Shown: positions 1-8,944, counted from the first letter of the stretch. The stretch is 64,000 nucleotides of DNA from Brumimicrobium sp035497735 (GCA_035497735.1 DATJCX010000071.1:186001-250000), one strand, 5' to 3'. Numbers and translations are program-made. Notes: generated by a model not told the origin, from the sequence alone.

Positions 1-408
1 TGAAAGCGAAATATAGAATTGAACTCTGTAACGCATCCCCTTCTTCATTGGTGAAGAAAGTTGTGTTTGTAAGTAGGTTCTATTTTCTTTCTCTCTGTAT
101 GAGTAAGCAACAATCCCTGCGTAGTTGATACCCGTTTTTGGATCTTCACTACCGTAAATATTGTCTGGCGTCATAACGCTTTCTTCTTTTGCTTCTGCTG
201 AATATAAGTCAGCTCTCGCTCCAGTTGCAGAAACCCAACCATTTGCTTTTTCAATATCTCCTACACGACGGATTTTTTTATTCTGTGCATTTTCAAAACT
301 TGGGTTATCAATTAAGTTTTCACCATCCTGCGCCAATACTCCAAATGAGATCATCGCTAAAGGTAGGGTGAAAATTAGTTTTCCTAAAAGATTTTTTTTC
401 AATTTCAT
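1..408 (-). CDS. Secreted protein, N-terminal part (runs off left edge)
   Basis: The frame starts at an ATG at 408 and stays open to base 1, so only the first 136 codons are seen. Residues 1-26 form a typical signal peptide (MKLKKNLLGKL...) ending near LAQ. The mature start has the ENLIDNPSFEN motif, which is characteristic of galactose-binding-like domains at the N-terminus of Bacteroidota surface proteins. In this lineage such a module is often followed by an OmpA domain, but that part lies outside the window, so the family is an inference. A possible TAnnTTTG promoter lies about 130 bases upstream (caaatata at 540-547 on the plus strand). Confidence that it is a gene is high; function is open. 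Confidence 0.8.
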   Translation of the reverse strand, partial: MKLKKNLLGKLIFTLPLAMISFGVLAQDGENLIDNPSFENAQNKKIRRVGDIEKANGWVSATGARADLYSAEAKEESVMTPDNIYGSEDPKTGINYAGIVAYSYREKENRTYLQTQLSSPMKKGMRYRVQFYISLS

Positions 409-775
409 AGTTTTACAGTTTTGTATGTATTCAAAAAATTAATTTTGTTCAACCTTTAAAATTTAGAATTTTCACTTTTGTGATTTACTTTTAAAACTTC
501 AATCTTTCTATAAATAAAAACCCTTCAATTTTTCTTACACAAATATATAAATATTAATGTGAATTATAGAGTTCTTTCTGTTCAATTCTAATATTATTGT
601 GATGAACTAATTGGAATAGAGCAAGTGCTGTGCCAAAGCACGTTTTAGCGGCTGTAGTAGTTGGACTTCCAGCTTTGTATTGAGTAGGGAGTTCAGATGT
701 AGAAAATACCTCAAAAACAGAAAGGGAGCCTGTTAAGACTCCCTGTAAATATTTTTAGAGAATTATCTCAAAGAA
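409..775. other. Intergenic region, no gene seen
   Basis: No convincing reading frame on either strand. The left part holds the leader of the minus-strand secreted protein gene. The right end (711-746) holds the rpsT terminator hairpin. A short stem (gtgct/agcac, near 626-642) is present but too small to call an RNA. Confidence 0.5.
711..746 (-). terminator. Terminator of rpsT
   Basis: Inverted repeat agggag/ctccct with a 10-base loop, followed on the minus strand by a T-rich run. It sits directly downstream of rpsT. Confidence 0.55.
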
Positions 776-1027
776 TTACATTTTTGCAATGTGGGCAGCT
801 AAACCAGATTTTAGGTTTGCAGCTTTCTTCTTATGGATAATGTTTTTCTTAGCAATTTTGTCAATCATACTAACAACAGATGGAAACAAAGTTTCAGCTT
901 CAGTTTTATCTGTCATTGCACGTAGTCTACGAATAGCGTTACGCGTTGTTTTATGTTGGTATTTGTTTAACAAAGTTTTAGCTCTGTCTGATCTTACTCT
1001 TTTAAGTGCTGACTTATGATTTGCCAT
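776..1027 (-). CDS. rpsT: 30S ribosomal protein bS20
   Basis: An 83-residue, strongly basic protein starting MANHKSALKRVR, the usual start of bacterial S20. It binds 16S rRNA in the small subunit. Length and the C-terminal AANLKSGLAAHI helix match the family. It follows two tRNA-Glu genes on the same strand and ends in a hairpin terminator, so it may share transcripts with them. A plus-strand frame across it is only its shadow. Confidence 0.97.
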   Translation of the reverse strand: MANHKSALKRVRSDRAKTLLNKYQHKTTRNAIRRLRAMTDKTEAETLFPSVVSMIDKIAKKNIIHKKKAANLKSGLAAHIAKM

Positions 1028-1058
1028 ATTAAATTTTAATTATAAAGTATATATAAAG

Positions 1059-1130
1059 TAGCCCGTAGGAGAATCGAACTCCTGTTTTCAGGATGAAAAC
1101 CTGATGTCCTAACCACTAGACGAACGGGCC
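1059..1130 (-). tRNA. tRNA-Glu (UUC), copy 1
   Basis: A 72-base cloverleaf without encoded CCA. The acceptor arms GGCCCGT/ACGGGCT pair with one G-U at the end. The D-arm is GTCT...GGAC, the anticodon stem TCAGG/CCTGA with loop TTTTCAT (anticodon TTC), and the T-arm AGGAG-TTCGATT-CTCCT. It is identical to the copy at 1223-1294. Confidence 0.97.
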
Positions 1131-1222
1131 ATATTTAAAGCTTCAATCCCGTCTTAATTAGATATCCACTTTAAATGGTTTAAATGTTTCAATTTTTTAA
1201 TATTCTCGTTAGAATATTTTTG

Positions 1223-1294
1223 TAGCCCGTAGGAGAATCGAACTCCTGTTTTCAGGATGAAAACCTGATGTCCTAACCACTAGACGAACGGGCC
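1223..1294 (-). tRNA. tRNA-Glu (UUC), copy 2
   Basis: Same 72 bases as the gene at 1059-1130, with all arms and the TTC anticodon intact. The repeat unit also includes the base after the discriminator (C at 1222 on the minus strand), so the identity covers 73 bases. The spacer between copies is unrelated A/T-rich sequence, which points to tandem duplication with the tRNA held by selection or gene conversion. Confidence 0.97.
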
Positions 1295-1460
1295 GTTGTT
1301 TACTTTGAATTTCGGAGTGCAAATATAAAACCTTTTTTTGATACAGCAAGCTTATTTGAGATAAAAATTCAAATATTTTAAATTTATTTCCTTTCTTGTT
1401 GATTATCAATATGTTTTAAAGAACACTTTTTTTACAAAATTAAAGTAAATAACGTAAATA

Positions 1461-2924
1461 TTAATAAGCTTTCGCAAATAACACCCTTCTTGTTGATGGT
1501 TTTCCAGTAACAATACATACTCCTGCTTCTTCTTTTGAGTCAAAAGGAATACAACGAATGGTTGCTTTTGTTTCTTCTTTGATCAATTCTTCCGTTTCTG
1601 CAGTTCCATCCCAGTGTGCGGATATAAATCCACCTTTCTCTTCTAGTTCCTTCTTAAACTCATCGTAAGTGTCAACTTCCGTTGTGTTTTCTGAACGAAA
1701 GGCAATTGCTCTATTAAATAAATTCTCTTGAATGTCTATTAATAGTTTCTCTATATGCGCTTCGATGTTATCCCAATTAACGATTTCTTTCTCTTTTGTA
1801 TCTCTTCTAGCAACTTCTGCTTTGTTGTTTTCTAAATCTCTAGGTCCCATTGCAATTCTAACAGGAACTCCTTTTGCTTCGTATTCAGCAAATTTCCATC
1901 CTGGTCGTCTGTTGACATCATTGTCGTATTTAACAGTGATTCCTTTTGCAACTAACTTATTTTTTAACTCGTTGACTTTTGCATCAATTTGTTCTAATTG
2001 CTCTTCTGTCTTATGAATAGGAACGATTACCACTTGAATTGGTGCTAACTTCGGAGGTAGTACCAATCCTTCGTCATCTGAGTGCGTCATGATTAGTCCA
2101 CCAATTAAACGTGTGGAAACTCCCCATGAAGTTGCCCATACATATTCTAACTTTCCGTTCTTATCGGCGTATTTAACGTCAAATGCCTTTGCGAAGTTCT
2201 GACCTAAGAAGTGAGATGTTCCAGCTTGCAACGCTTTCCCATCTTGCATTAATGCTTCAATACATAAAGTGTCGTCTGCTCCACCAAATCTCTCTGATTC
2301 AGTTTTCCATCCTTTTACAACAGGCATAGCCATATAGTTTTCAGCAAAGTCTGCGTAAACATCAAGCATTTGCTTTGTTTCTGCTATTGCCTCATCTTTG
2401 GTAGCATGTGCCGTATGACCTTCTTGCCATAAAAACTCAGTTGTTCTTAAGAATAAACGTGTTCTCATTTCCCAACGAACAACGTTTGCCCATTGATTGA
2501 TAAGGATAGGTAAGTCTCTATATGACTGTATCCATTTCTTATATGAGTTCCAAATTATCGTCTCAGAAGTAGGGCGAACAATAAGTTCTTCCTCTAATTT
2601 TGCTTCCGGGTCAACGATTAATTGATTGTTTTCATCTAGTTTTAAACGGTAGTGGGTAACAACAGCAGCTTCTTTTGCGAAACCTTCAACGTGCTGTGCC
2701 TCTTTGTTTAAGTATGACTTTGGAATGAATAAGGGGAAGTAAGCGTTAGAATGTCCTGTTTCTTTAAACTTAGCATCTAGTACTGCACGCATGTTTTCCC
2801 AAATTGCATATCCGTATGGTTTTATTACCATACATCCTCTCACATCTGAATGTTCTGCTAAATCAGCTTTTTCAATAACTTCGTTATACCATTTAGAATA
2901 ATCTTCTGATCTTTTTGTTGCCAT
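1461..2924 (-). CDS. proS: Prolyl-tRNA synthetase, archaeal/eukaryotic-type
   Basis: 487 residues, the length of the short ProRS that lacks the INS editing domain of E. coli ProRS. Class II motifs are visible: GYAIWENMRAVLD near residue 37, the RPTSETIIW motif near residue 116, the RTRLFLRTTEFLWQEGHT motif 2 stretch near 155, and the WGVSTRLIGGLIMTHSDD motif 3 region near 270. An anticodon-binding domain and the typical C-terminal Zn-like domain ending in the ...FAKAY tail follow. It charges tRNA-Pro in the cytosol. A TAttTTTG promoter on the minus strand (3002-3009) lies upstream. Confidence 0.97.
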   Translation of the reverse strand: MATKRSEDYSKWYNEVIEKADLAEHSDVRGCMVIKPYGYAIWENMRAVLDAKFKETGHSNAYFPLFIPKSYLNKEAQHVEGFAKEAAVVTHYRLKLDENNQLIVDPEAKLEEELIVRPTSETIIWNSYKKWIQSYRDLPILINQWANVVRWEMRTRLFLRTTEFLWQEGHTAHATKDEAIAETKQMLDVYADFAENYMAMPVVKGWKTESERFGGADDTLCIEALMQDGKALQAGTSHFLGQNFAKAFDVKYADKNGKLEYVWATSWGVSTRLIGGLIMTHSDDEGLVLPPKLAPIQVVIVPIHKTEEQLEQIDAKVNELKNKLVAKGITVKYDNDVNRRPGWKFAEYEAKGVPVRIAMGPRDLENNKAEVARRDTKEKEIVNWDNIEAHIEKLLIDIQENLFNRAIAFRSENTTEVDTYDEFKKELEEKGGFISAHWDGTAETEELIKEETKATIRCIPFDSKEEAGVCIVTGKPSTRRVLFAKAY

Positions 2925-3001
2925 ACTTTTTTGGAATGATTTTTGTTGTATTTAATATTGAGTTTTAATCCAATAATACTTAAAATTGTTTAAATTCGTT
3001 A

Positions 3002-3009
3002 CAAAAATA
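3002..3009 (-). promoter_or_regulatory. Promoter -7 element for proS
   Basis: Reads TATTTTTG on the minus strand and fits the Bacteroidota TAnnTTTG consensus, about 78 bases upstream of the proS start. Confidence 0.45.
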
Positions 3010-3067
3010 AGAACTCATTTTGGATATTAGGTATAATTGGTTATCTTTAAATTTAAATAAAGTAGTT

Positions 3068-4195
3068 ATGAAAGCAAAAGGAAAGATTTTATCGGTAGTA
3101 GGAGGAATAGCATTGTTGGCTTCGTGTGCGAACTATAATCACATATCGGAGAATGACGTTTATATGCAAAAACCATCTGAGTTGAACGCTGGAGGAGATG
3201 AGTCTGATTTGACTTCTTTTGCAGCTTTTAAGGCAAGAGAAAAAGGAACTTACGGATTTCGTTATGAAGACCCAAATATAAATCAGGTCTCAGCACATAA
3301 TCGTTTTATGTTAATAAATTCCTATATGCCATTTGGAATGTCTTATAGTTCTTATTCATCAATGAATTATTTTGGAGGAAATCATTATGGCTATCCTTAT
3401 ATGGGATACCGCTTTGGGTACCCGTATTCTTCAATGTACGGAAGTATGGGGTACATGTATGGAATGGGAGGGATGATTAGTCCTTTTGCTAGTTCTTACT
3501 ATTATAACTCTTATTACGGAGGTGGAGGAGGATTTTATGGTCCTTACGGATACAGCCCTTACGGTGGTTATAGCTACGGTCCTTACGGATATTACAATCC
3601 TTATGGTGGAAGTTATTATGTGAATAATCACAATAACAACAATCAGGCTTCCAATGATAATGCCTTTTACGGTAAAAGAACTGGGGTAACATCGGGTTCT
3701 TCTTCTAATCGCTCAAGCGCATATCCAGGAACTTTGAAGAAATCTGTGGTTACGAATGGTACTGTATTTAGTGTAAACGATCAAACTTCTGGTACTTCTA
3801 GACGAAGTACTGATAATAATGTGAAATATGTTGTTCCTTCAAAATCTGTTGGCGGAACGAGACCAAGTTCTACTTCGCAAAGAAGAGATATGAATGTACC
3901 GCGAAATACGGGAGTTCAACAAGATTATAAACCGAATAGATCTGCAGTGAATACTTCTCCAGCTCTTGATAGCAGAAGAGGTACAGACACAAGAACTGCT
4001 TCGCCTTCACGTCAGAGTACAACTCCAAGGTCAAGTGGTTATAATTCGCCAAGTAGAAACTCAACGGTTTCTCCAAGTAGAAATTCAACGGTTTCTCCAA
4101 GTAGAGGCACAACTGTTTCACCGAGTAATTCAAGCCCACGTGGTGGAAGTGTTTCTTCTCCAAGTTCATCGGGAAGTAATTCAGGTAGAAGATAG
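3068..4195 (+). CDS. Tyr/Gly-rich repeat lipoprotein
   Basis: I chose the ATG at 3068 because it gives a clean lipoprotein signal (MKAKGKILSVVGG...LLASC, Cys at residue 19-20); an upstream in-frame start would bury it. The 375-residue product has three zones. An N-terminal globular part is followed at about residues 85-195 by a stretch made mostly of Tyr, Gly, Ser and Pro (GGYSYGPYGYYNPYGG type). A Ser/Arg/Thr-rich tail ends in tandem copies of SPSRNSTV. It is probably a surface or outer-membrane low-complexity protein. The next gene starts 21 bases downstream and encodes an outer-membrane porin, so the two may be co-transcribed. Family unknown. Confidence 0.85.
   Translation: MKAKGKILSVVGGIALLASCANYNHISENDVYMQKPSELNAGGDESDLTSFAAFKAREKGTYGFRYEDPNINQVSAHNRFMLINSYMPFGMSYSSYSSMNYFGGNHYGYPYMGYRFGYPYSSMYGSMGYMYGMGGMISPFASSYYYNSYYGGGGGFYGPYGYSPYGGYSYGPYGYYNPYGGSYYVNNHNNNNQASNDNAFYGKRTGVTSGSSSNRSSAYPGTLKKSVVTNGTVFSVNDQTSGTSRRSTDNNVKYVVPSKSVGGTRPSSTSQRRDMNVPRNTGVQQDYKPNRSAVNTSPALDSRRGTDTRTASPSRQSTTPRSSGYNSPSRNSTVSPSRNSTVSPSRGTTVSPSNSSPRGGSVSSPSSSGSNSGRR
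4040..4130 (+). repeat. Short tandem repeats encoding SPSRNSTV units
   Basis: About three consecutive 24-base units (ccaagtagaaactcaacggt type) inside the lipoprotein gene. The first two differ by one base and the third is more diverged. The protein repeat is SPSRNSTV / SPSRNSTV / SPSRGTTV. Confidence 0.75.
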
Positions 4196-4216
4196 GTACT
4201 GTATTTGAAAATAAAT

Positions 4217-5704
4217 ATGAAAAAAATATTAAAGTTAGTTGCATCTGTTTTGTTTTGTTCAACTGTTTTTGCGCAAAATGAAACAGATGTTTTGCGTAAT
4301 AGTACAACCGATATTTTTGGCTCAGCAAGATTTGAAGCCATGGCAGGTTCTTTCGGTGGTTTAGGTGCAGATTTTAGCGTTATCCAAGTTAACCCTGCGA
4401 GTTTGGCTAGATTCTCTTCTTCGAGATTTACATTCGCCCTAAATAATTCCTTTATAACGAATAAGGGGTCGTATAACGACATGATGGCGGATGCTTCTCG
4501 AAATAAGCTTTCGGTTGGTGCAATAGGTGCTGTATTTACAAACGAAATTCGTGGAGGTGGCTCTGCCAGAAGGTATGGTCAAATTACAGTTGGTTATACA
4601 AGGTTGAAAAACTTTAATAATACAAGAAAATACGAAGGTCAAAACTTCTACTCACTATTGGATGTTCTAGCGGCTGATGGTTATGGGATTGACCCGAATA
4701 ATATTTATGATGCTAGACCTTTTACAACTGGATTGGCATACGATGTATTTGCGGTTGACTATGATGCTTCCACAGAAGAGTATTACTCTCGATTAACAGC
4801 TGGCGATATGTATCACGAACGTGAAATATTAACAGATGGTGGGATAGGAGAATTCCATATCGGATATTCAGAAAACTATATGAATAACTTCTATTACGGT
4901 GCGAGTATTGGTATTAGAAATTCAAAGTATATTGAAAGTTTTAACCATAGTGAAACATTACTGGACACACTGGGAACATCCTTGCGTTACTTCGATTATT
5001 TCTATGACCAAAAGTCTAGAGGACTTGGTGTAAACATAAAATTGGGAATTGTATATCTACCTATTGAGGAAGTTAGGCTTGGCTTGTCTTTTGAATCGCC
5101 TACTGTTTTTAGAATGAAAGATGAGTGGAGTAATAATATGAACGCCATGCACGATGATGGTATGAAATTTATCGCACCAGAGTTCATACCGGAAGGGAAA
5201 TATGAATATAGACTGAAGACTCCAATGAAGTTAAGAGGTTCTTTTGCTTATGTTTTCGGAATGAGGGGAGCAGTGAATGTGGACTTGGAAATGGCGAGAT
5301 TGCCAGGAGGAAAGTTGCGTCCTGCTGTTTCTAGTTTAGATGATGGTTTTGGAGATACTTATGGTTTTGAGGTGGAGAATGGTGAAGTTAAAAATCAATT
5401 TAGAACTGTCTTAAATACAAGAATTGGAGTTGAATATATGTTGGTTGATGATTTCTTCTTGCGTGGTGGTATTGCCATTTTGCCGCAACCTTATAAAAAG
5501 AGCATAGGGAATATAAATATACCAAATATGACCTATTCTGTTGGTTTAGGCTGGGAAAATCACATTTTTCAAATCGACTTAAGCTATAGACTGTTGAAGA
5601 TGACGGAAGATTATTATGCGTTCGATCCATCGAAAATTGAAAATAGAACAAACTTTAAAACGAATATGAATAGTATCGTTTTAACGGCTGGTCTTAAGTT
5701 CTAA
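4217..5704 (+). CDS. FadL/OMPP1-like outer membrane transport protein
   Basis: The ATG at 4217 is preferred over a TTG at 4205 because it begins a clean signal peptide (MKKILKLVASVLFCSTVFAQ). The 495-residue mature product has the features of the Bacteroidota OMPP1/FadL/TodX family: an N-terminal stretch with AMAGSFGGLGADFSVIQVNPA, in which the NPA motif is typical, repeated amphipathic strands with aromatic residues, and a terminal LTAGLKF strand suitable for BAM insertion. The family takes up hydrophobic compounds across the outer membrane; the substrate here is unknown. The 3' end overlaps the convergent gene at 5694-7226 by 11 bases. Confidence 0.88.
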   Translation: MKKILKLVASVLFCSTVFAQNETDVLRNSTTDIFGSARFEAMAGSFGGLGADFSVIQVNPASLARFSSSRFTFALNNSFITNKGSYNDMMADASRNKLSVGAIGAVFTNEIRGGGSARRYGQITVGYTRLKNFNNTRKYEGQNFYSLLDVLAADGYGIDPNNIYDARPFTTGLAYDVFAVDYDASTEEYYSRLTAGDMYHEREILTDGGIGEFHIGYSENYMNNFYYGASIGIRNSKYIESFNHSETLLDTLGTSLRYFDYFYDQKSRGLGVNIKLGIVYLPIEEVRLGLSFESPTVFRMKDEWSNNMNAMHDDGMKFIAPEFIPEGKYEYRLKTPMKLRGSFAYVFGMRGAVNVDLEMARLPGGKLRPAVSSLDDGFGDTYGFEVENGEVKNQFRTVLNTRIGVEYMLVDDFFLRGGIAILPQPYKKSIGNINIPNMTYSVGLGWENHIFQIDLSYRLLKMTEDYYAFDPSKIENRTNFKTNMNSIVLTAGLKF

Positions 5705-7226
5705 ACTTAGCTTGTATTGCTTCTGGAAATGAAATGGCTTTTATTTTAGCCTCTAACCAAGATTCTATATCTATAAAATCTAAAATCACCCTTTCATTGT
5801 CTTCCTTAAGCAAACTCTGAACTTGCTTAAGCGTTTCTTGGAGTTGCTCTAAAGAAGCAGGGTATTCTAAATTGTTCCCGATTTTCTTAAGTTGTTTACT
5901 GAAAACGTTTACAACTTCATGGTTTTGTTTGTTCTTATTCAGGTAACGAATTGTGGACTGGGAACAATACTCTAGATGTTCAAAGTTACCTAACTCGTAA
6001 TGCAACATCAGGTTTAGGACTCTAGCAAAACTATAAATATCTTGACGCAGTTTACTCTCGTTGTCGTTGATTAATAGGTTAGCGTATTGTAGCGAACTTT
6101 TAAAATTATCAGTTCCAAAATAGGTGTAAGCCATCGTGAAATAAAATAATATCCTACTTTCCTTATTTGACTTTTCTATAAGTTCAAGATGCTTTTCTTG
6201 GTCTGACTCAAATAAGGTTAAGGCTTTTTCAAATTCCCCTTGTAGATTGTATAAATACATTTGTTTGGTCAAGGCGATGTTTCTTATTCGTAAAGAAATT
6301 TGAAGAGAATTAAATCCTTTCTGACCTTCCAGATTCGAAATGTCGTCTAAGATGCTTTGTGCCATTTTAAAGTCCTCAGAATCAATGTAGCATTGCATCA
6401 AATGAAATAAGGTCAACATATATCTTTGACCTAAATCAATCTTGATTTTCGGAGAATTATCTAGAATGTGTTTTGTTCTATGGAATTTAGTGTAACTCGT
6501 TTCAAAATCTCTCTTAACAGCTGCGCAAAGACCTTGAATATAGTAGCATATTGTAGCTGCTCTTACCGAAAGTGCTGTGTTTTTTCCTTTGATGAGATGG
6601 TGTTCAGCAATTTCGTCAACCATTTGTATTTGTTCGGGATTCTTTACGAAACCGTCACTGCGGAAGAGTGCGTTTATTTTAGAATAAAGCATGTGATACT
6701 CCGCTAAGTTTCTTAATTTTTCTATTGCTAGATTTTCTTCCTCAATAAGTTTATTTAGGTCAACATCAAAGTCTCCAGATTCGTATTGCGCCGTAATTAA
6801 AGTCTTCTCCCAAGCGATTAAATCGATTAAAAAGTAAAACTCTTCATTTTCATGTGCAATTTTTTTTGCTCTTTTTAATACTTTCGATGCTTCCTTTAAT
6901 AAAGCTTTGTTGTATAAGATTTCAACGTTTTTAATTTCCTCTTTGATGATATTGGAAATGCTTTGTTCACCATAAAACTGTCGTAAACTTTTTAGTATTA
7001 GTCTGTATAAATGATTCTTTTCCGAAGGAAGGTGCTTGATAAATGTTGCTCCTTTAAAATGCTCTTTCAGTACGGCTTCATCGTAGGTATTTTGTTTTTC
7101 TATATAATCAAATAGCCTCGAGTAATTCTTTTCTCCAGCTTGTAGGGAGGAGAATAGTTTGAAAAATCGCTTTTCAGACTTAGTCAATGATTTGATTAAA
7201 TCAAAAAGTTCTGTACTTGGTTTCAT
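5694..7226 (-). CDS. Conserved helical-repeat protein of Bacteroidota
   Basis: 510 residues without signal peptide or membrane segment, so probably cytosolic. The start MKPSTELFDLIKSLTKSEKRFFKLF and the all-helical, leucine-rich body with TPR-like pairs resemble a widely conserved Bacteroidota family of unknown function. Helix pairs such as EFEKALTLFESDQEKH and FKMAQSILDDISNLEG fit TPR geometry. The gene converges on the porin gene with an 11-base overlap and has no hairpin between them. Function not known. Confidence 0.85.
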   Translation of the reverse strand: MKPSTELFDLIKSLTKSEKRFFKLFSSLQAGEKNYSRLFDYIEKQNTYDEAVLKEHFKGATFIKHLPSEKNHLYRLILKSLRQFYGEQSISNIIKEEIKNVEILYNKALLKEASKVLKRAKKIAHENEEFYFLIDLIAWEKTLITAQYESGDFDVDLNKLIEEENLAIEKLRNLAEYHMLYSKINALFRSDGFVKNPEQIQMVDEIAEHHLIKGKNTALSVRAATICYYIQGLCAAVKRDFETSYTKFHRTKHILDNSPKIKIDLGQRYMLTLFHLMQCYIDSEDFKMAQSILDDISNLEGQKGFNSLQISLRIRNIALTKQMYLYNLQGEFEKALTLFESDQEKHLELIEKSNKESRILFYFTMAYTYFGTDNFKSSLQYANLLINDNESKLRQDIYSFARVLNLMLHYELGNFEHLEYCSQSTIRYLNKNKQNHEVVNVFSKQLKKIGNNLEYPASLEQLQETLKQVQSLLKEDNERVILDFIDIESWLEAKIKAISFPEAIQAKFRT

Positions 7227-7296
7227 GGATTACAACGTTTTAAACAAAAGTATGACTTTATAAGCTAATTCTATTAAGAATCTAGATATATCTATT

Positions 7297-7332
7297 AAAA
7301 AAAGACCGTTCATTTTACTGAATGGTCTTTTA
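7297..7332 (-). terminator. Terminator of the GH73/LysM gene
   Basis: Stem of about 13 pairs (aaaagaccgttca/tgaatggtctttt, one G-U) with a 6-base loop and flanking A/T runs on both sides. Confidence 0.75.
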
Positions 7333-7395
7333 ACAAACAACAACAACAAAATAAATCTAATCTAGATTCAGGATGTAATCAAGCTAAGATTTCCT

Positions 7396-8358
7396 CTATT
7401 TTAGCTTGATAATGTCTCCTGCGCTTAAAGCAACTTCAGGAGATTCAAGATTGTTTTTATCTAATAATGATTTTAATTTTATTCCATATTCTTGAGAAAT
7501 GCTCCATAGATCTTGACCTTGTTGCACTTTTATTTGAGCTAGATTAGTAGCTCCTTTTTTACTCTTAGGCATTATGTAAACAATATCTCCTTCGCTCAAT
7601 ACATCTTTCCTAGGATGGAAGTTGTTCCACTTGTTTAATTGCTTTATGTTTATTCCAAACTCTTTTGCGATTAAGTAAAAAGTATCATGCTTCTTAGCAA
7701 TAACATACTTTGTTCTATTTTGGTTAACTAATACTTGGTGCGCTCTAGCTTGATTAACTGTAGAATTAACGTGTGTATTTTTGTCTTTCGAAATTGTTGG
7801 TGCATTCGGTTTCTTTGAAGGCTTTTTAGAATTGTTTGCGATGTAGTCTAAAGTGTACTCATCGTATTCATATAGCTTATGCTTTTGAATTAAGTCTATT
7901 AATAGATTAGCGTATTTAGGATTTGTTGCGTATCCAGCAGCTTTTAGTCCTTTTGCCCATCCTTTATAGTCGGTAGTTTTTAAATCGAATAAAGAAGCGT
8001 AGCGAGAACGACTTGTTAAAAATTCGCTGTGGTCATCAAAAGATTCTGCAGCATTCTTGTATTTTCTAAAGCATTCGTTTTTTGCATCATCGTCTTGGTA
8101 GAATTTTTTTCCTGACCAATCGTGACATTTGATTCCAAAGTGGTTGTTTGCTCTTGTTGCTAAAGTAGAATTTCCAAAACCACTTTCTAAAATTCCCTGT
8201 GCTAATGTTATACTTGCGGGAATACCATGGTTGTTCATGTTGTCTATAGCAACATCTTTCCATGTTTCAATATATTCCTGTAGGGTAATTTTAGGCTTAC
8301 TAGCGAAAGCAGTAAAGCCAAAGCTTAAGGCGAATAAAAAAGTTACTAATCGGATCAT
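7396..8358 (-). CDS. Exported glucosaminidase (GH73) with two LysM domains
   Basis: Signal peptide at residues 1-19 (MIRLVTFLFALSFGFTAFA). Residues 30-170 form a glucosaminidase/FlgJ-type lysozyme domain with the catalytic Glu58 in GILESGFGNS and the typical NNHFGIKC and YATNPKYA stretches. Two LysM peptidoglycan-binding modules lie at about 215-260 and 275-320 (YVIAKKHDTFYLIAKEFG and IKVQQGQDLWSISQEYG). It cleaves the glycan chain of peptidoglycan in the periplasm, likely during cell growth or division. Length and architecture match Bacteroidota homologues. Confidence 0.95.
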   Translation of the reverse strand: MIRLVTFLFALSFGFTAFASKPKITLQEYIETWKDVAIDNMNNHGIPASITLAQGILESGFGNSTLATRANNHFGIKCHDWSGKKFYQDDDAKNECFRKYKNAAESFDDHSEFLTSRSRYASLFDLKTTDYKGWAKGLKAAGYATNPKYANLLIDLIQKHKLYEYDEYTLDYIANNSKKPSKKPNAPTISKDKNTHVNSTVNQARAHQVLVNQNRTKYVIAKKHDTFYLIAKEFGINIKQLNKWNNFHPRKDVLSEGDIVYIMPKSKKGATNLAQIKVQQGQDLWSISQEYGIKLKSLLDKNNLESPEVALSAGDIIKLK

Positions 8359-8559
8359 TTTACTTTGTTTTATTGACTTCTATTACGGAAGTTGTCAACA
8401 ATGGTTACATAAATTGTTGAAAACTCTTGAAATTTTTGTTGATATCTTTGTAATGTGCTCACTATGTATCTTTTGTAATTAAATATCAATAAATAGGTAT
8501 TTAGAATTTCATCCGAAAAATAAAAATGCTCAAAATGTTAATTTAATTCAATAATCTCT

Positions 8560-8567
8560 TATTTTTG
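8560..8567 (+). promoter_or_regulatory. Promoter -7 element, very close to the start codon
   Basis: TATTTTTG, five bases before the ATG at 8573, so the transcript leader would be minimal or absent. Confidence 0.45.
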
Positions 8568-8572
8568 TTCTA

Positions 8573-8944
8573 ATGAAATTTTTTGTGAAACATATTATCC
8601 TTTCTTTTATACTGGTCGCATATAGCTTGTTTATATTCGGACCATCAGTGGAAGTTGTTTCTATTAATCAACATGAAAAAACTGAGTCTGTCGGCGAGGG
8701 CTATTATTTAACAGAGATTTCTAAGGTCCTTTTTCCACAAACGGTTAATTCAGAAATAGGAATAATTACAGCTATTCATATTGGAGGGCAAACTACGAAC
8801 TACCTCGAAAAAAGCTTTCACGCTATTCAAGAATTAAATAAACGCTTACTTCGAGTTGGTGTGAATTATTTAAAAGAGTCTATTAGTATAGATTTACAGT
8901 ATCCGCCGCAGGATATCATATTTCCTTTTCATAATTTCTGGTAA
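8573..8944 (+). CDS. Small exported protein of unknown function
   Basis: 123 residues with an N-terminal hydrophobic helix (KHIILSFILVAYSLFIFG) that may be a signal peptide or anchor. The rest is a short mixed domain ending in a striking aromatic tail, FPFHNFW. A promoter-like TATTTTTG sits right before the ATG and codon use resembles the neighbours, which supports a real gene. I do not recognise the family. Confidence 0.65.
   Translation: MKFFVKHIILSFILVAYSLFIFGPSVEVVSINQHEKTESVGEGYYLTEISKVLFPQTVNSEIGIITAIHIGGQTTNYLEKSFHAIQELNKRLLRVGVNYLKESISIDLQYPPQDIIFPFHNFW

Noticed and set aside
600..660. Small hairpin (gtgct/agcac) as a small RNA or riboswitch
   Set aside because: Only five pairs and no conserved motif or promoter/terminator pair around it.
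3870..4482. Two long minus-strand reading frames across the lipoprotein/porin boundary
   Set aside because: They lie opposite a repeat-rich gene and a clear porin; their sequence mirrors the SPSR repeats and they lack family or signal features.
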